Positions 1 through 10,238 of a stretch of 64,000 nt of DNA are shown piece after piece (position 1 is the first letter of the stretch; each line of letters starts with the position of its first letter). A program made the position numbers and the translations under genes. The notes under the pieces were generated by a model. That model made no database searches. It was given only the letters and a program-made list of their open reading frames with translations, and was not told the DNA's origin. Source of the stretch: DASYDU01 sp050248495 (GTDB lineage Bacteria; Planctomycetota; Planctomycetia; Pirellulales; Lacipirellulaceae); assembly GCA_050248495.1 (NCBI GenBank), contig JBFWSG010000002.1:172660-236659 (forward strand), given 5' to 3'.

Positions 1-3000
1 ATATTGACGTCGCGGCCGGTGGTGAGCACGTGGTCGAGCCCGCCAAAACCGATGTCGTACGCCCAGCCGTCGCCGCCGATGATCCACACGCTCCGCCTCA
101 CGAGCGAGTCGACGATCGGCAGCAGTGCCTTGGCGGCCGGGGCGTCGCATTGGGCGAGCTTCGTGCGAAGCGTGGCCACGCGGGCGCGCTGGGCTTCGAT
201 CTCCGCGTCGTTTGTCTGCGGCGATTCGCAGATTTCCTGCACCAGGGAGTCGCCCAGCACACCGGCGAGCTGCTGGACGAGGAACTGGGCATAGCCGCGC
301 TTGGCGTCGACCGCCAGCCGCAGCCCGAGGCCGAACTCCCCCACGTCCTCGAACAGCGAATTGTTCCAAGTCGGCCCGCGGCCTTTGTCGTTCTTGGCCC
401 ACGGCGTTGTCGGCAGATTGCCGCCGTAGATCGAAGAGCACCCGGTGGCGTTGCCGATCACCGCCCGGTCGCCGAACAGCTGGCTCATCAGCTTCAAGTA
501 CGGCGTCTCGCCGCAGCCCGCACACGCGCCGGAGAACTCGAACAACGGCTGCAGCATTTGCGATGCCTTCACCGTGTCGTGCTCCAGCTTGGTGCGGTCG
601 AACTCGGGAAGCGTGAGGAAGTAGTCCCAGTTTACCTGTTCCCGCGCGAGGTGCTCTTCCTTCGGCTCCATGTTGATCGCCTTGTGCCTGGCGATTTCCT
701 TGCTCTTGGCCGGGCAGACGTCGACGCACACGCCGCAGCCGGTGCAATCCTCCGGGGCGACCTGGATCGTCATCAGGTGGTCCGGCAAATCCTTGCCGCT
801 CCAGGGCCGCGTGACGAAACTTTCCGGTGCTCCGTTGAGCTCATCTCGCGTGAACGGCTTCATGCGGATCGCCGCATGCGGGCACACGAGCGCACAGAGA
901 CCGCATTGGATGCAGATATCGGGATCCCAGATCGGAATTTCGTGGGCGATGCTGCGGCGCTCCAGCGCGGCCGTGCCGGTCGGGAACGTGCCGTCCACCG
1001 GCAGCGCGCTCACGGGCAACAAGTCGCCGCGTCCCGCGATCAAGGCCGCGGTCACCCGTTCGACGAAATCGGAATGCTCGCCCACGGCAAGCGGCGGCCG
1101 GCGGCGCAGCTGGCTCGTCGCAGCACGCGGGACCATGACCTCGTGCAAAGCCGCTAGGGCGCCGTCGACCGCCGCAAAATTTCGCGCGAGCACCGCCTCG
1201 CCGCGCTTCCCGTACGTCTTCTCGATCGCATGCTTGATCGCGCCGATCGCCTCCTCCTTCGGCAAGAGATCCGCCAGCGCGAAGAAGCAGGTTTGCAGCA
1301 CGGTATTGATCCGATTCGCCATGCCCGCCTCGGCCGCCACGCGGAAGCCGTCTACCACGTAGAACCGCAGCTCTTTCTCGAGGATGTCCTCCTGCACCTC
1401 GCGCGGCAGCTGGTCCCAAACTTCGTCCGGACCGTACGGACTGTTCAACAGAAACACCGCCCCGTGAGCGGCCTGCTGCAACACATCCATCCGCTCCAGG
1501 AAATTGAACTGATGGCAGGCCACGAAGTTGGCCCGCTCGATCAGGTACGACGACGTGATCGGCCGCGGGCTGAACCGGACGTGCGACACCGTGACGGAAC
1601 CGGCCTTCTTCGAGTCGTAAACGAAATAGCCTTGCGCGTACATCGGCGTGTTCTCACCGATGATCTTCACCGAATTCTTACTCGCGCCGACCGTGCCGTC
1701 GCTCCCCAGGCCGAAGAACACGGCCCGTGTGACGTCGGCTGCCTCGGTCGTGAATTCGAGATCGACTTCGAGACTCAAATGCGTGACATCGTCGATGATG
1801 CCGACGGTGAAATGCTTGCGCGGCTTATCTTTGGCCAGTTCTGCAAATGCGGCCGCCACCATCGCCGGCGTGAATTCCTTCGACGACAGACCATAACGGC
1901 CGCCGATCACCTGCGGCATCGGCTTGCCGCCCTTCGCCGTGGGCCATTCTTCCGCCAACGCGGCCACCACGTCGAGATACAGCGGATCGCCAATCGCGCC
2001 CGGTTCTTTGCAGCGGTCGAGCACGGCGATGCGCCGCGTCGTCGCCGGCAAGGCGGCGAGGAAGGCGGTCGCGTCGAACGGCCGATAGAGCCGGACTTTG
2101 AGCAGCCCGACTTTCTCGTTTTGCCCCTTCAGACGTTCGACCGCCTCCTCCGCTGCGCCCACGCCCGAACCCATCATCACGACGACGCGCTCGGCATCGG
2201 CCGCACCCTCGTACTCGAACAATTTGTACTGCCGCCCCGTGAGCGCGGCGAATTTGTCCATTTCTTCCTGTACGATCGCCGGCGTCGCCAGGTAGAACGG
2301 GTTGCTCGCCTCGCGGGCCTGGAAGAACACGTCCGGATTCTGGGCGGAGCCGCGGAGGATCGGCCGCTCCGGGTCCATCGCCCGGTCGCGGTGGGCGCGG
2401 ATCAAGTCTTCGTCGATCATCGCCCGGATCACATCGTCCGGAATTTGCTCGATCTTGTTCACTTCGTGCGACGTGCGGAAGCCGTCGAAGAAATGGACGA
2501 ACGGCACGCGCGACCGCAGCGTGGCAGCCTGCGCGATGAGCGCCCCGTCGTGCGTCTCTTGCACGGAATTCGAGGCCAGCATCGCCCAGCCCGTGCTGCG
2601 AGCCGCCATAACATCGCTGTGGTCGCCGAAGATTGACAGGGCGTGGGTCGCGATCGCCCGGGCCGAGATGTGAAACACAGTGGGCGTGAGCTCGCCGGCG
2701 ACCTTGAACATCGTCGGGATCATGAGCAGCAGGCCCTGCGACGCCGTGAACGTGCAGCTCAGCGCCCCGGCTTGCAGGGCCCCGTGCACCGTCGCCGCCG
2801 CGCCGGCTTCGCTTTGCATTTCGATCACTTCCGGCACCGTGCCGAACATGTTTTCGCGGCCCTGGGCGCTCCAGGTGTCGCAGAATTCGCCCATCGGCGA
2901 GGCGGGCGTGATCGGATAGATCGCGATCACTTCGTTCGTGCGGTGGGCGATTAAGGCGGCAGCTTCGTTGCCGTCGACCGTGATGTATCGAGATGTGCTC

Positions 3001-3002
3001 AC
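1..3002 (-). CDS. nifJ: Pyruvate:ferredoxin (flavodoxin) oxidoreductase, partial (C-terminus outside window)
   Basis: Single-chain PFOR, which oxidatively decarboxylates pyruvate to acetyl-CoA and reduces ferredoxin or flavodoxin in the cytoplasm using thiamine diphosphate and 4Fe-4S clusters. About 1000 codons are visible. The N-terminal domain carries YPITPASPMGEFCDTW near residue 25. Two ferredoxin-type cluster motifs follow, CIQCGLCALVCP near residue 695 and CTGCGVCVDVCP near 755. The start of the TPP domain shows CAGCGETPY near 825 and GNATGCSSIYGG near 850. The family is about 1180 residues long, so some 180 C-terminal residues lie beyond base 1. I chose GTG at 3002 because the family begins right at ITVDGNEAAA; no ATG is available and no strong ribosome site is seen. 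It is divergent from the aldolase gene across 295 bases. Confidence 0.95.
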   Translation of the reverse strand, partial: MSTSRYITVDGNEAAALIAHRTNEVIAIYPITPASPMGEFCDTWSAQGRENMFGTVPEVIEMQSEAGAAATVHGALQAGALSCTFTASQGLLLMIPTMFKVAGELTPTVFHISARAIATHALSIFGDHSDVMAARSTGWAMLASNSVQETHDGALIAQAATLRSRVPFVHFFDGFRTSHEVNKIEQIPDDVIRAMIDEDLIRAHRDRAMDPERPILRGSAQNPDVFFQAREASNPFYLATPAIVQEEMDKFAALTGRQYKLFEYEGAADAERVVVMMGSGVGAAEEAVERLKGQNEKVGLLKVRLYRPFDATAFLAALPATTRRIAVLDRCKEPGAIGDPLYLDVVAALAEEWPTAKGGKPMPQVIGGRYGLSSKEFTPAMVAAAFAELAKDKPRKHFTVGIIDDVTHLSLEVDLEFTTEAADVTRAVFFGLGSDGTVGASKNSVKIIGENTPMYAQGYFVYDSKKAGSVTVSHVRFSPRPITSSYLIERANFVACHQFNFLERMDVLQQAAHGAVFLLNSPYGPDEVWDQLPREVQEDILEKELRFYVVDGFRVAAEAGMANRINTVLQTCFFALADLLPKEEAIGAIKHAIEKTYGKRGEAVLARNFAAVDGALAALHEVMVPRAATSQLRRRPPLAVGEHSDFVERVTAALIAGRGDLLPVSALPVDGTFPTGTAALERRSIAHEIPIWDPDICIQCGLCALVCPHAAIRMKPFTRDELNGAPESFVTRPWSGKDLPDHLMTIQVAPEDCTGCGVCVDVCPAKSKEIARHKAINMEPKEEHLAREQVNWDYFLTLPEFDRTKLEHDTVKASQMLQPLFEFSGACAGCGETPYLKLMSQLFGDRAVIGNATGCSSIYGGNLPTTPWAKNDKGRGPTWNNSLFEDVGEFGLGLRLAVDAKRGYAQFLVQQLAGVLGDSLVQEICESPQTNDAEIEAQRARVATLRTKLAQCDAPAAKALLPIVDSLVRRSVWIIGGDGWAYDIGFGGLDHVLTTGRDVN

Positions 3003-3297
3003 GCCTGGGGCTCGCTTTCGAGAATGGGACAACCGCAGACCAAATTCAGAAGCACAACCCGTGCCAGCCGCATCCGGGCAGCGTTTCGGCTGCGCAGGCG
3101 GACAAACCGCTACGCGCCGCCGGCCGTTCCGCCGAAACGCGCTCCGGCGGGCACACCAGCGCGCCCATGTTGCACGGCTGCCGGGCGAAGCGCATCATGA
3201 GCGTACCGTCCGCAGCGTCGGCACGCCGTTCGCAGTACGTTTGCGCTCCAAAAATACCCGTTTGTGGATACGAGATCGTTACGAGGAGAAACTTGAG

Positions 3298-4347
<1,050 letters not shown>

Positions 4348-4377
4348 CGGAAGGAGTCGGGAGCCGGGAGTCAGTAG

Positions 4378-5085
4378 TCAGGAAGACTTGGCGGCAAGCT
4401 CGAGGAAGCGGTTCACTAACACTGGGCCGGCGCCGGCGTCTTCGTGCTTGAAGAAGACATAAACGTCGGTCCAACCCGTGTCGCGAATCTTGCGAATCCA
4501 GTCGCGCAGCTCGGCGTCGGTGTAGCGCTCTTCGCGGAGCCGCACGTAGCCCCAATCGGCGGTGGGGATCACGCGGCCGCCGAGCGGCCCTTCATCATCA
4601 ACACTGCAGAGCGCCGCGGAGTGTGTCCGCAGGCAATCGAACGTCTCGTCGTCGAACCAGCTCTCGTGCTGCAGCTGGAACACGACGGCCGCACGGCGGT
4701 CAACGTAGTCGAGGAAACCGCTCAGTCGCGCGAGATCCTTTTTGAAATTCGGCGGCAATTGAAACAATAGCGGGCCTTGCTTCTGGCCCAAGAGTGCCGC
4801 GAGGTTCACGAAATCGTCGATTTGCTCTTCGGCATTCACGAGCCGGCGAAAGTGAGTTATCGTCTGCCGGCCCTTGAGGACGAAGCGAAACGACTCGGGC
4901 ACTTGCGCCGCCCAGGCCTCGACCGTCTCGGCGGTCGGGAAGCGGCGAAACGTGCTGTTGATTTCGACCGTCGAAAGCCGCTCGGCGTAGTAGCGGAGCA
5001 TCTCTTTTGCTGGCAGCTTGGCCGGGTAGAAGTGGCCCTTCCACTCTTTGTAGCTGTAGCCGCTCGTTCCGACGCGGTAGTGCAT
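4378..5085 (-). CDS. DUF72 domain protein (YecE-like)
   Basis: A 235-residue TIM-barrel-like protein of the DUF72/YecE family, whose biochemical role is not established. Seen: the family start VGTSGYSYKEWKGHFYP at residues 5-21, then STVEINSTFRRFPT near 40, VLKGRQTITH near 70, and the late motif DVYVFFKHED near 212. The length is typical and the protein has no signal peptide or membrane segment, so it is cytoplasmic. It is convergent with fbaB, 30 bases away. The 30 bases hold an imperfect GGGAGCCGGGAGTC-type repeat word resembling the one inserted in carB. Confidence 0.85.
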   Translation of the reverse strand: MHYRVGTSGYSYKEWKGHFYPAKLPAKEMLRYYAERLSTVEINSTFRRFPTAETVEAWAAQVPESFRFVLKGRQTITHFRRLVNAEEQIDDFVNLAALLGQKQGPLLFQLPPNFKKDLARLSGFLDYVDRRAAVVFQLQHESWFDDETFDCLRTHSAALCSVDDEGPLGGRVIPTADWGYVRLREERYTDAELRDWIRKIRDTGWTDVYVFFKHEDAGAGPVLVNRFLELAAKSS

Positions 5086-5305
5086 GGGGCCTTCTCGAAC
5101 GATTGACGATTTCTCTGCAAAACGATCACAGTAGTGTAACTATGTATATATAAGGTCGCGGCACGTGTCAATTGTCACCTGAAATTCGCCCGTGTAGCCC
5201 CGACCCGGCGACGTGCCGCGTGCGTAGAATATGGAACGCCAACCGCGGCCCCAGCCGGTTGTGGGCCGCAGCTTCGACTCCAACCACGACGAGGAGAATC
5301 GAATC

Positions 5306-5644
5306 ATGTCACTTCCCCATGCCCGGCCAGGCGAGGCCGTTTCGCTGCAAGCCGCCTCCACATCGCCGCAAGAGTCCCACACCACAACGCTGATCAAGAC
5401 GGCGTCGCTGGAAGTGATCCGGCTCGTGCTCCCGGCCGGCAAGGAGATCGCCCCGCACCGCGTCGCCGGCGAGATCACGCTGCAATGCCTCAGCGGCCGC
5501 GTCACGCTGCAAACCGCGGGCGGCCCCTGCGAACTCTCCAGCGGCACGCTCACGTTTCTCACCGGCGGCGAGGAACACGCGGTGCTGGCTCATGAGCCTT
5601 CGATGCTGCTGGTGACGATTTTGCTGAGCCCGAAGACGAAGTGA
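5306..5644 (+). CDS. Small cupin-fold protein
   Basis: A 112-residue single-domain cupin. The barrel signature runs from VIRLVLPAGKEIAPHRVAGE through LQCLSGRVTL to GTLTFLTGGEEHAVLAHEPS. Only part of the usual metal-binding His/Glu set is present (H in APHR, E in GEI, H in EEHA), so metal binding is possible but not certain. Start ATG 5306 follows GAGGAG at 5291-5296; the frame is open further upstream without similarity. Its stop codon overlaps the GTG of the next gene (GTGA, 4 bases), so the two are translationally coupled. Confidence 0.75.
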   Translation: MSLPHARPGEAVSLQAASTSPQESHTTTLIKTASLEVIRLVLPAGKEIAPHRVAGEITLQCLSGRVTLQTAGGPCELSSGTLTFLTGGEEHAVLAHEPSMLLVTILLSPKTK

Positions 5645-6396
5645 GCGCCGTGCAACACCCGATCGCGCGAATAGCGAGGCTGTTGTGCCTGGCGTCCTTG
5701 GCCGCAACGGCTTGTGCGCCTTCGTCGCCAAAGCAGGATGCTCCCGTATTGCTGTTCTGCGGGACCGGCACGTCGCTCAACGATGTGAAAGCGATCGAGG
5801 CCATACTGCGGAGCCGCGGGATCGAATACGAGACCGCCGACTCGGAGCAGCTGGCGGAAATGAGTGAGCCCGCGCTGCAAACCTATCGCCTCCTTATCTT
5901 CCCCGGCGGCAACTACATCGAGATGGGTAAAGGCCTTTCGGCGGAGACGACTGCCAAGATTCGCCAGGTGGTCGAGGGCGGCGTCAATTACCTGGGTATC
6001 TGCGGCGGCGCCCTGCTGGCAGGCGATGGGGACCACAACAATCTGAACCTCACCTCCGGCGTCCGATTCGATTTCTACTCAGCCGTGAACGACGGCGTTC
6101 ACAAGCAAGCGGTAGCAATCACCGCCGCCGAAGGCCCCGCGATCGAGCACTACTGGGAAGACGGCCCGCAACTCTCCGGCTGGGGCGCGGCGGTCGCCAA
6201 GTATCCCGACGGCACACCCGCCGTCGCGCAAGGCCGCTGCGGGAAAGGCTGGATGATCCTCTGCGGCACGCACCCCGAAGCGCCGGAGAATTGGCGTGAA
6301 GGAATGGCGTTCACGATGCCGGCAACCGAGTCGAACGCGTACGCGGGAATGCTGATCGAGGCAGCACTCAACGGGAGGCAGCTGCCGCAGTTCTGA
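5641..6396 (+). CDS. BPL_N / glutamine-amidotransferase-fold exported protein
   Basis: A 251-residue protein with an N-terminal hydrophobic signal (LARLLCLASLAATACAPS-like; a weak lipobox before Cys 25-26) followed by a class I glutaminase-like Rossmann fold. PGGNYIEMGKGL lies near residue 88, the nucleophile elbow GICGGALLAGDG near 119-130 with Cys as candidate nucleophile, and WMILCGTHPEAP near 205. This arrangement fits the family named after the N-terminal region of biotin-protein ligase (BPL_N), whose bacterial members are uncharacterised. The GTG start overlaps the stop of the cupin gene, so the pair is one transcript. The export signal suggests action outside the cytoplasm. Confidence 0.75.
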   Translation: MSAVQHPIARIARLLCLASLAATACAPSSPKQDAPVLLFCGTGTSLNDVKAIEAILRSRGIEYETADSEQLAEMSEPALQTYRLLIFPGGNYIEMGKGLSAETTAKIRQVVEGGVNYLGICGGALLAGDGDHNNLNLTSGVRFDFYSAVNDGVHKQAVAITAAEGPAIEHYWEDGPQLSGWGAAVAKYPDGTPAVAQGRCGKGWMILCGTHPEAPENWREGMAFTMPATESNAYAGMLIEAALNGRQLPQF

Positions 6397-6513
6397 GTCT
6401 GTCAGCAAGTGCTCGGAAGTCTCAATCCCCGGCGCGGAGGCGAAAAAGGAAAGCTAGAGTTGTGGGTGGCTCGGTAGAACTCTTGCGCTCCAGCATCGAA
6501 AGTGGTGGCCGAT

Positions 6514-6900
6514 ATGAATTGTTGTCCGACATCAGAAGTCGCTCAAGGTATTAAAGTGCGCCCGTTTGACACAAGCTGCGACGTGCGGCTGGCCGAGGGG
6601 ATCACGCGGCGGTGTGTCCACGGGGAGCAGGGGACGATCGCCGTGTTCGAGTTCGAAACGGGGGCGAAGATTCCGCTCCATCACCACCCGAACGAGCAAA
6701 TCACCTACATCTTACGCGGCGCTGTCGAGGTGACGGCGGGCGGCGTGAAGCACCGCGTGTCGGCCGGCGAACTGATCGTGCTGCCTCCCAACGTGCCCCA
6801 CTCATTCGAAGCACTCGAGCCGACGACTGACCTTGACTTCTTCAGCCCACCGCGGACCGATTGGGAACGCGGGGACGAGGCGTATTTGAGAGCGAAATAG
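6514..6900 (+). CDS. Cupin 2 domain protein
   Basis: A 128-residue single-domain cupin with a complete metal-binding pattern. The first motif, PLHHHPNEQITYILRG (residues about 54-69), gives two His and a Glu, and LPPNVPHSFEAL (about 91-102) supplies the second-motif His. Such small cupins bind Fe, Mn or Ni and act in sugar or aromatic metabolism or as sensors; nothing here fixes the substrate. ATG 6514 is preferred over GTG at 6502 and 6505 in the same frame. It stands alone, 117 bases after the BPL_N gene and convergent with gyrB. Confidence 0.8.
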   Translation: MNCCPTSEVAQGIKVRPFDTSCDVRLAEGITRRCVHGEQGTIAVFEFETGAKIPLHHHPNEQITYILRGAVEVTAGGVKHRVSAGELIVLPPNVPHSFEALEPTTDLDFFSPPRTDWERGDEAYLRAK

Positions 6901-6987
6901 CAGAAGTCTCACACCGGTCGGGCTAAGGTGTTCGCTCCATCGTTTACGGCGGCGTGAACCTCGGCCAGGATGGCCGGGCTATATAGG

Positions 6988-7004
6988 CTCGGCATCTTGC
7001 CGAG
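6988..7004 (-). terminator. Hairpin just after gyrB
   Basis: A perfect 7-base-pair stem (CTCGGCA/TGCCGAG) with a 3-base loop begins four bases after the gyrB stop codon. There is no T-run after it on the minus strand, so it is either a weak intrinsic terminator or an mRNA 3'-end stabiliser. Confidence 0.45.
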
Positions 7005-7007
7005 GGT

Positions 7008-9617
7008 TTACACATCCAAATTCCGCACATCGAGTGCGTGCTTCTGGATGAACTCTCGTCGTGGTTCGACCTGGTCGCCCATCAGGACGGCGAAGAGTTC
7101 GGAGGCTGCGCCGGCGTCGTCCATTCTCACCTGCATCAGCGTGCGGGCCTTGGGGTCGAGCGTCGTGTCGCGGAGCTCTTCCGCGTTCATTTCGCCGAGG
7201 CCTTTGAAGCGGGTGATCTGCAGGCCTTTTTCGCCCGCCGAGCGGATCGCGCCGGGGAGGCCGCGCAAGTCTTCGAGGCCGATCTCGTTTTCGCCGCGGC
7301 GGAGCACGTAGCGCGGGGTTTCTTCGCCGGTGCGTTCCTTGGGAATCAGCGCCTCGATCGAGAAGCCGAGCTTTTCCAAGTCGCCGAGCAGGCTGTTGAT
7401 CGTGCGGACTTCGTGCAGCTCGACGATCCGCAGCCGCGAGGCCTCGGCCGCGTGGGTCGAGTCTCCGTTCGTGCCGGGGGCCGTATTGGCGGGGGCAGCG
7501 ACGTTCGACTTGCCGTAGCTTGCCAAGGATACGCCTCCCGAGTCGACGTTCAGCTTGCCGCCGGCCTTCGCCTCTTCGGCGGCGACGAACTTGTCGAGAG
7601 CCTCGCGGGTGACGAACCATTCATCGCGATTGCCGACGATGGCGTGGTAAACCGGCAGCTTGCCCGAGACGGGATCGCGGCGCTCGGCATGGATCTTGAG
7701 TGAGATGCCGCGGCGCTCCAGCGCGATCAGCGATTCCTCCAGGGCCGCGAGCGTTCGCACACTGGCGACCATCTTTTCGCCTTCGACGCGGGGGAGCGGC
7801 TCGTTCGGATCGCCCGATTCGAGCGCCGAATTCGAGAGGCCGAGCTCCAACAGCTGGGCCCGCATCTCTTCTTCCGTCTGCACGTAGTAGGTGTTCGACT
7901 TGTTGCGGACGCGGAACAATGGCGGCTGGGCCACGTACACGTGCCCCGCGGCCACCAGGTCGTACATCTGCCGGTAAAAAAATGTCAGCAGCAGCGTGCG
8001 AATGTGCGAGCCGTCGACGTCGGCATCGGTCATGATCACCACGCGGCCATAGCGGCGCTTCGAAAGGTCCTGATCCTCGCCAATGCCGGTGCCGACCGCG
8101 GAGATCATGCTGCGGACCTCCTCGTTGGCGAGTACCTTGTCTTCGCGCGACTTGTAGGCGTTGATGATCTTGCCGCGCAAGGGGAGGATCGCCTGGAACT
8201 CGCGTTGGCGACCGCCCTCGGCCGAGCCGCCGGCCGAGTCGCCTTCCACGAGGAACAGCTCGCACTTATCGACGTCCTTGCTCGAGCAATCGCGGAGCTT
8301 GCCGGGGAGCCCGCCGCCGGCGAGCGCGCCCTTCCGCTCGCGGATGAGCTCTTTCTGCTTGCGGGCCGCGACTCGGGCCTCGGCCGCCAGCGCCCCCTTG
8401 AGGCAGATGCCCTTGGCGGCTTTGGGGTTCTCTTCGAGATACTTGCCCAGGTACTCGCCGAACAGCGAATTGACGATGCCTTCGACTTCGCTGTTGCCGA
8501 GCTTGGTTTTCGTCTGGCCTTCGAACTGCGGGTGGGGCACGCGGCAGCTGATCACCGCGGTGAGACCTTCGCGGAAGTCTTCGCCTGTGGGGACGAGGTC
8601 TTTGTAGATGCCGGCGTTCTTGCCGTAGTTGTTGATCGAGCGGGTGAGCGCGGTGCGGAAGCCCGTGAGATGCGTGCCGCCTTCGGTCGTGTTGATGTTG
8701 TTGACGTAGGAGTGGACATTTTCGGTGTATTCGGTCGAATACTGCAGCGCGATCTCGACCGTCACGCCGTCCGACTCGCCTTTGACGTACAGAATCTCGG
8801 CGTGGACCGGCTCGCTGGCCCGGTTCAGGTACTCGACGTATTGCCGCAGGCCGTCGTTGTACTGGAAGGATTCGCCTTCGCTGGTACGTTCGTCGCGGAT
8901 CGTAATGCGGACGCCCTGGTTGAGGAACGCCAGCTCCTGAATCCGCTTCACGAGCGTGGCGTAGACGAACTTCGTGGTTTGGAAGATTTTGGGGTCGGGC
9001 TTGAAGGTCGTCTTGGTGCCGCGCTTTTGCGTCTGGCCGGTGCGGCGGACTTCGCCCTGTGGAATGCCCCGCTCGTACTCCTGGTGCCAGATGGCGCCGT
9101 CGCGGGCGACTTCTACTTCGCACCATTCGGAGAGAAAATTCACCACGGTGACGCCGACGCCATGCAAACCGCCGGACGTCTGGTACGCACCCTTCTGGAA
9201 TTTGCCGCCGAATTTGAGCACCGTCATCACGCCCTCGAGCGTGGAGACGTCGCGGCCGGCCTCTTCGGAGAGCTGCGCGTGCCGCTCGACGGGGATTCCG
9301 CGGCCATCGTCCTCGACCGTCACCGAGCCGTCGACGTTGATCGTCACCGAGACGGTCGTGGCGTGCCCGGCCATCGCCTCGTCGATCGAGTTGTCGACGA
9401 CTTCGTACACCAGATGGTGCAGACCGCGGACCGTCGTGTCGCCGATGTACATGCTCGGCCGCTCACGGACGTGCTCCAGGTCGGAAAGGTGCTCCAGGTC
9501 CTTCGCGCCGTAGTCGGCATTGCCGGGCTTGCTGGCACTGGCGGCGCCATCGCTATCGCCATTCATGCGGCCGAAGCCTTGAGAGTCGTTGTCGTCAGAG
9601 GAATTTTCGTCTGCCAT
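7008..9617 (-). CDS. gyrB: DNA gyrase subunit B
   Basis: ATPase/TOPRIM subunit of gyrase, which introduces negative supercoils together with GyrA. Domains seen in the 869-residue protein: the GHKL ATPase with VVDNSIDEAMAGH near residue 65 and DDGRGIPVERH near 95, GLHGVGVTVVNFLSEW near 145, the transducer domain, then TOPRIM with EGDSAGGSA near 455 and DADVDGSHI near 530, and the C-terminal KGLGEMN motif near 815. It is longer than E. coli GyrB-like minimal forms because of a spacer of roughly 100 residues after TOPRIM containing a Ser/Ala/Asn-rich stretch. I chose ATG 9617 (MADENSSDDN); a GTG at 9647 would add ten residues. Last gene of the dnaA-dnaN-dciA-gyrB series. Confidence 0.97.
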   Translation of the reverse strand: MADENSSDDNDSQGFGRMNGDSDGAASASKPGNADYGAKDLEHLSDLEHVRERPSMYIGDTTVRGLHHLVYEVVDNSIDEAMAGHATTVSVTINVDGSVTVEDDGRGIPVERHAQLSEEAGRDVSTLEGVMTVLKFGGKFQKGAYQTSGGLHGVGVTVVNFLSEWCEVEVARDGAIWHQEYERGIPQGEVRRTGQTQKRGTKTTFKPDPKIFQTTKFVYATLVKRIQELAFLNQGVRITIRDERTSEGESFQYNDGLRQYVEYLNRASEPVHAEILYVKGESDGVTVEIALQYSTEYTENVHSYVNNINTTEGGTHLTGFRTALTRSINNYGKNAGIYKDLVPTGEDFREGLTAVISCRVPHPQFEGQTKTKLGNSEVEGIVNSLFGEYLGKYLEENPKAAKGICLKGALAAEARVAARKQKELIRERKGALAGGGLPGKLRDCSSKDVDKCELFLVEGDSAGGSAEGGRQREFQAILPLRGKIINAYKSREDKVLANEEVRSMISAVGTGIGEDQDLSKRRYGRVVIMTDADVDGSHIRTLLLTFFYRQMYDLVAAGHVYVAQPPLFRVRNKSNTYYVQTEEEMRAQLLELGLSNSALESGDPNEPLPRVEGEKMVASVRTLAALEESLIALERRGISLKIHAERRDPVSGKLPVYHAIVGNRDEWFVTREALDKFVAAEEAKAGGKLNVDSGGVSLASYGKSNVAAPANTAPGTNGDSTHAAEASRLRIVELHEVRTINSLLGDLEKLGFSIEALIPKERTGEETPRYVLRRGENEIGLEDLRGLPGAIRSAGEKGLQITRFKGLGEMNAEELRDTTLDPKARTLMQVRMDDAGAASELFAVLMGDQVEPRREFIQKHALDVRNLDV

Positions 9618-9642
9618 GTTCGTAACTTGCCCTACTTCTTTC

Positions 9643-9816
9643 ACCACGGAGGCACGAAGGGCACGGAGGAAAGCGAAACCGCTAATTGACGCTAATTGAC
9701 GCTAATGCATTCGATCTCCCACACCGTTTGCAACACGACATAGGTGATTAGCGAACATTAGCGCGAATTAGCGGTTCTTCTTTCCGAATTATCCGTGTAC
9801 GCCGTGCCTCCGTGGT
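9643..9816. repeat. Nested inverted repeat between dciA and gyrB
   Basis: Outer arms ACCACGGAGGCA (9643-9654) and TGCCTCCGTGGT (9805-9816) are perfect complements. Inner arms AACCGCTAATT (9677-9687) and AATTAGCGGTT (9766-9776) are also perfect, and the word GCTAATTGAC is tandemly repeated inside the left arm. The element fills almost all of the 216-base gap between two co-oriented genes. No open frame or transposase is inside, so it is an intergenic palindrome rather than an insertion sequence. Confidence 0.75.
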
Positions 9817-9833
9817 TGTTTTGCTTTGTCTTC

Positions 9834-10220
9834 TCAACCGATTTGCCCGACGCGGAAGCGCAGGTTGCGGATCTTCGCGTCGGGGAGTGTGCGGCCGAGC
9901 TCGGCCAGGATTTGGTGTTTGTGGAACGTGAATTCTTGCATGATCGTGGAGTTGGTGACCGTTACTTCCAGCGTGCCGCGGCTCAGCTTGCGGGGCCGGC
10001 TGGCGGCGGCGAGCTCGCCGGCGGCAGCGGTCCAGGCCTCGGCCAGTTCTTCGTTCGCCGCCGTGCGGCCCCAGCCGCGTTTCGCAAGCAGCTGGGCCAC
10101 CACGTCGCTGATCGCTTTGGGTCGGCGGGCGTAGGCACGTCGCTCTTCGCGGTCGCGGCGCGCGGCAAAATCGCGGGCGTTATCGGCGGCTCGAGCGGCA
10201 GGCGTGTCGTAAAGGGACAT
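9834..10220 (-). CDS. dciA: DUF721 / DciA-like helicase-loading protein
   Basis: A 128-residue basic protein of the DUF721 family. DciA members are the ancestral partners that load DnaB helicase in bacteria lacking DnaC/DnaI. Seen: an Arg/Ala-rich N-terminus, then ISDVVAQLLAKRGWGR near 37, a Trp (EAWTAAAG) near 62, and the conserved core LEVTVTNSTIMQEFTF near 84 leading to IRNLRFRVG at the C-terminus. Position between dnaN and gyrB, where recF sits in many bacteria, supports the call strongly. ATG 10220 is used; a TTG at 10226 is an alternative. Confidence 0.85.
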   Translation of the reverse strand: MSLYDTPAARAADNARDFAARRDREERRAYARRPKAISDVVAQLLAKRGWGRTAANEELAEAWTAAAGELAAASRPRKLSRGTLEVTVTNSTIMQEFTFHKHQILAELGRTLPDAKIRNLRFRVGQIG

Positions 10221-10238
10221 AGTCAATAGGTGAAAAAG

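Noticed and set aside
30..1157. Plus-strand open frames across the first 3 kb (also 1230-2636)
   Set aside because: The minus strand encodes a continuous pyruvate:ferredoxin oxidoreductase with cofactor motifs; the plus frames are shadows.
2938..3297. N-terminal extension of the aldolase
   Set aside because: The frame is open, but the sequence upstream of ATG 3298 overlaps the PFOR gene start, has no family similarity, and a good ribosome site precedes 3298.
7941..9689. 582-codon open frame on the plus strand
   Set aside because: It is antisense to gyrB, is Asp/Val/Leu/Ala-rich as expected of a shadow of GC-rich codons, and shows no motif; gyrB on the other strand is certain.
9643..9816. 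Insertion sequence
   Set aside because: Inverted repeats are present, but only about 150 bases lie between them and no transposase or target duplication is visible.
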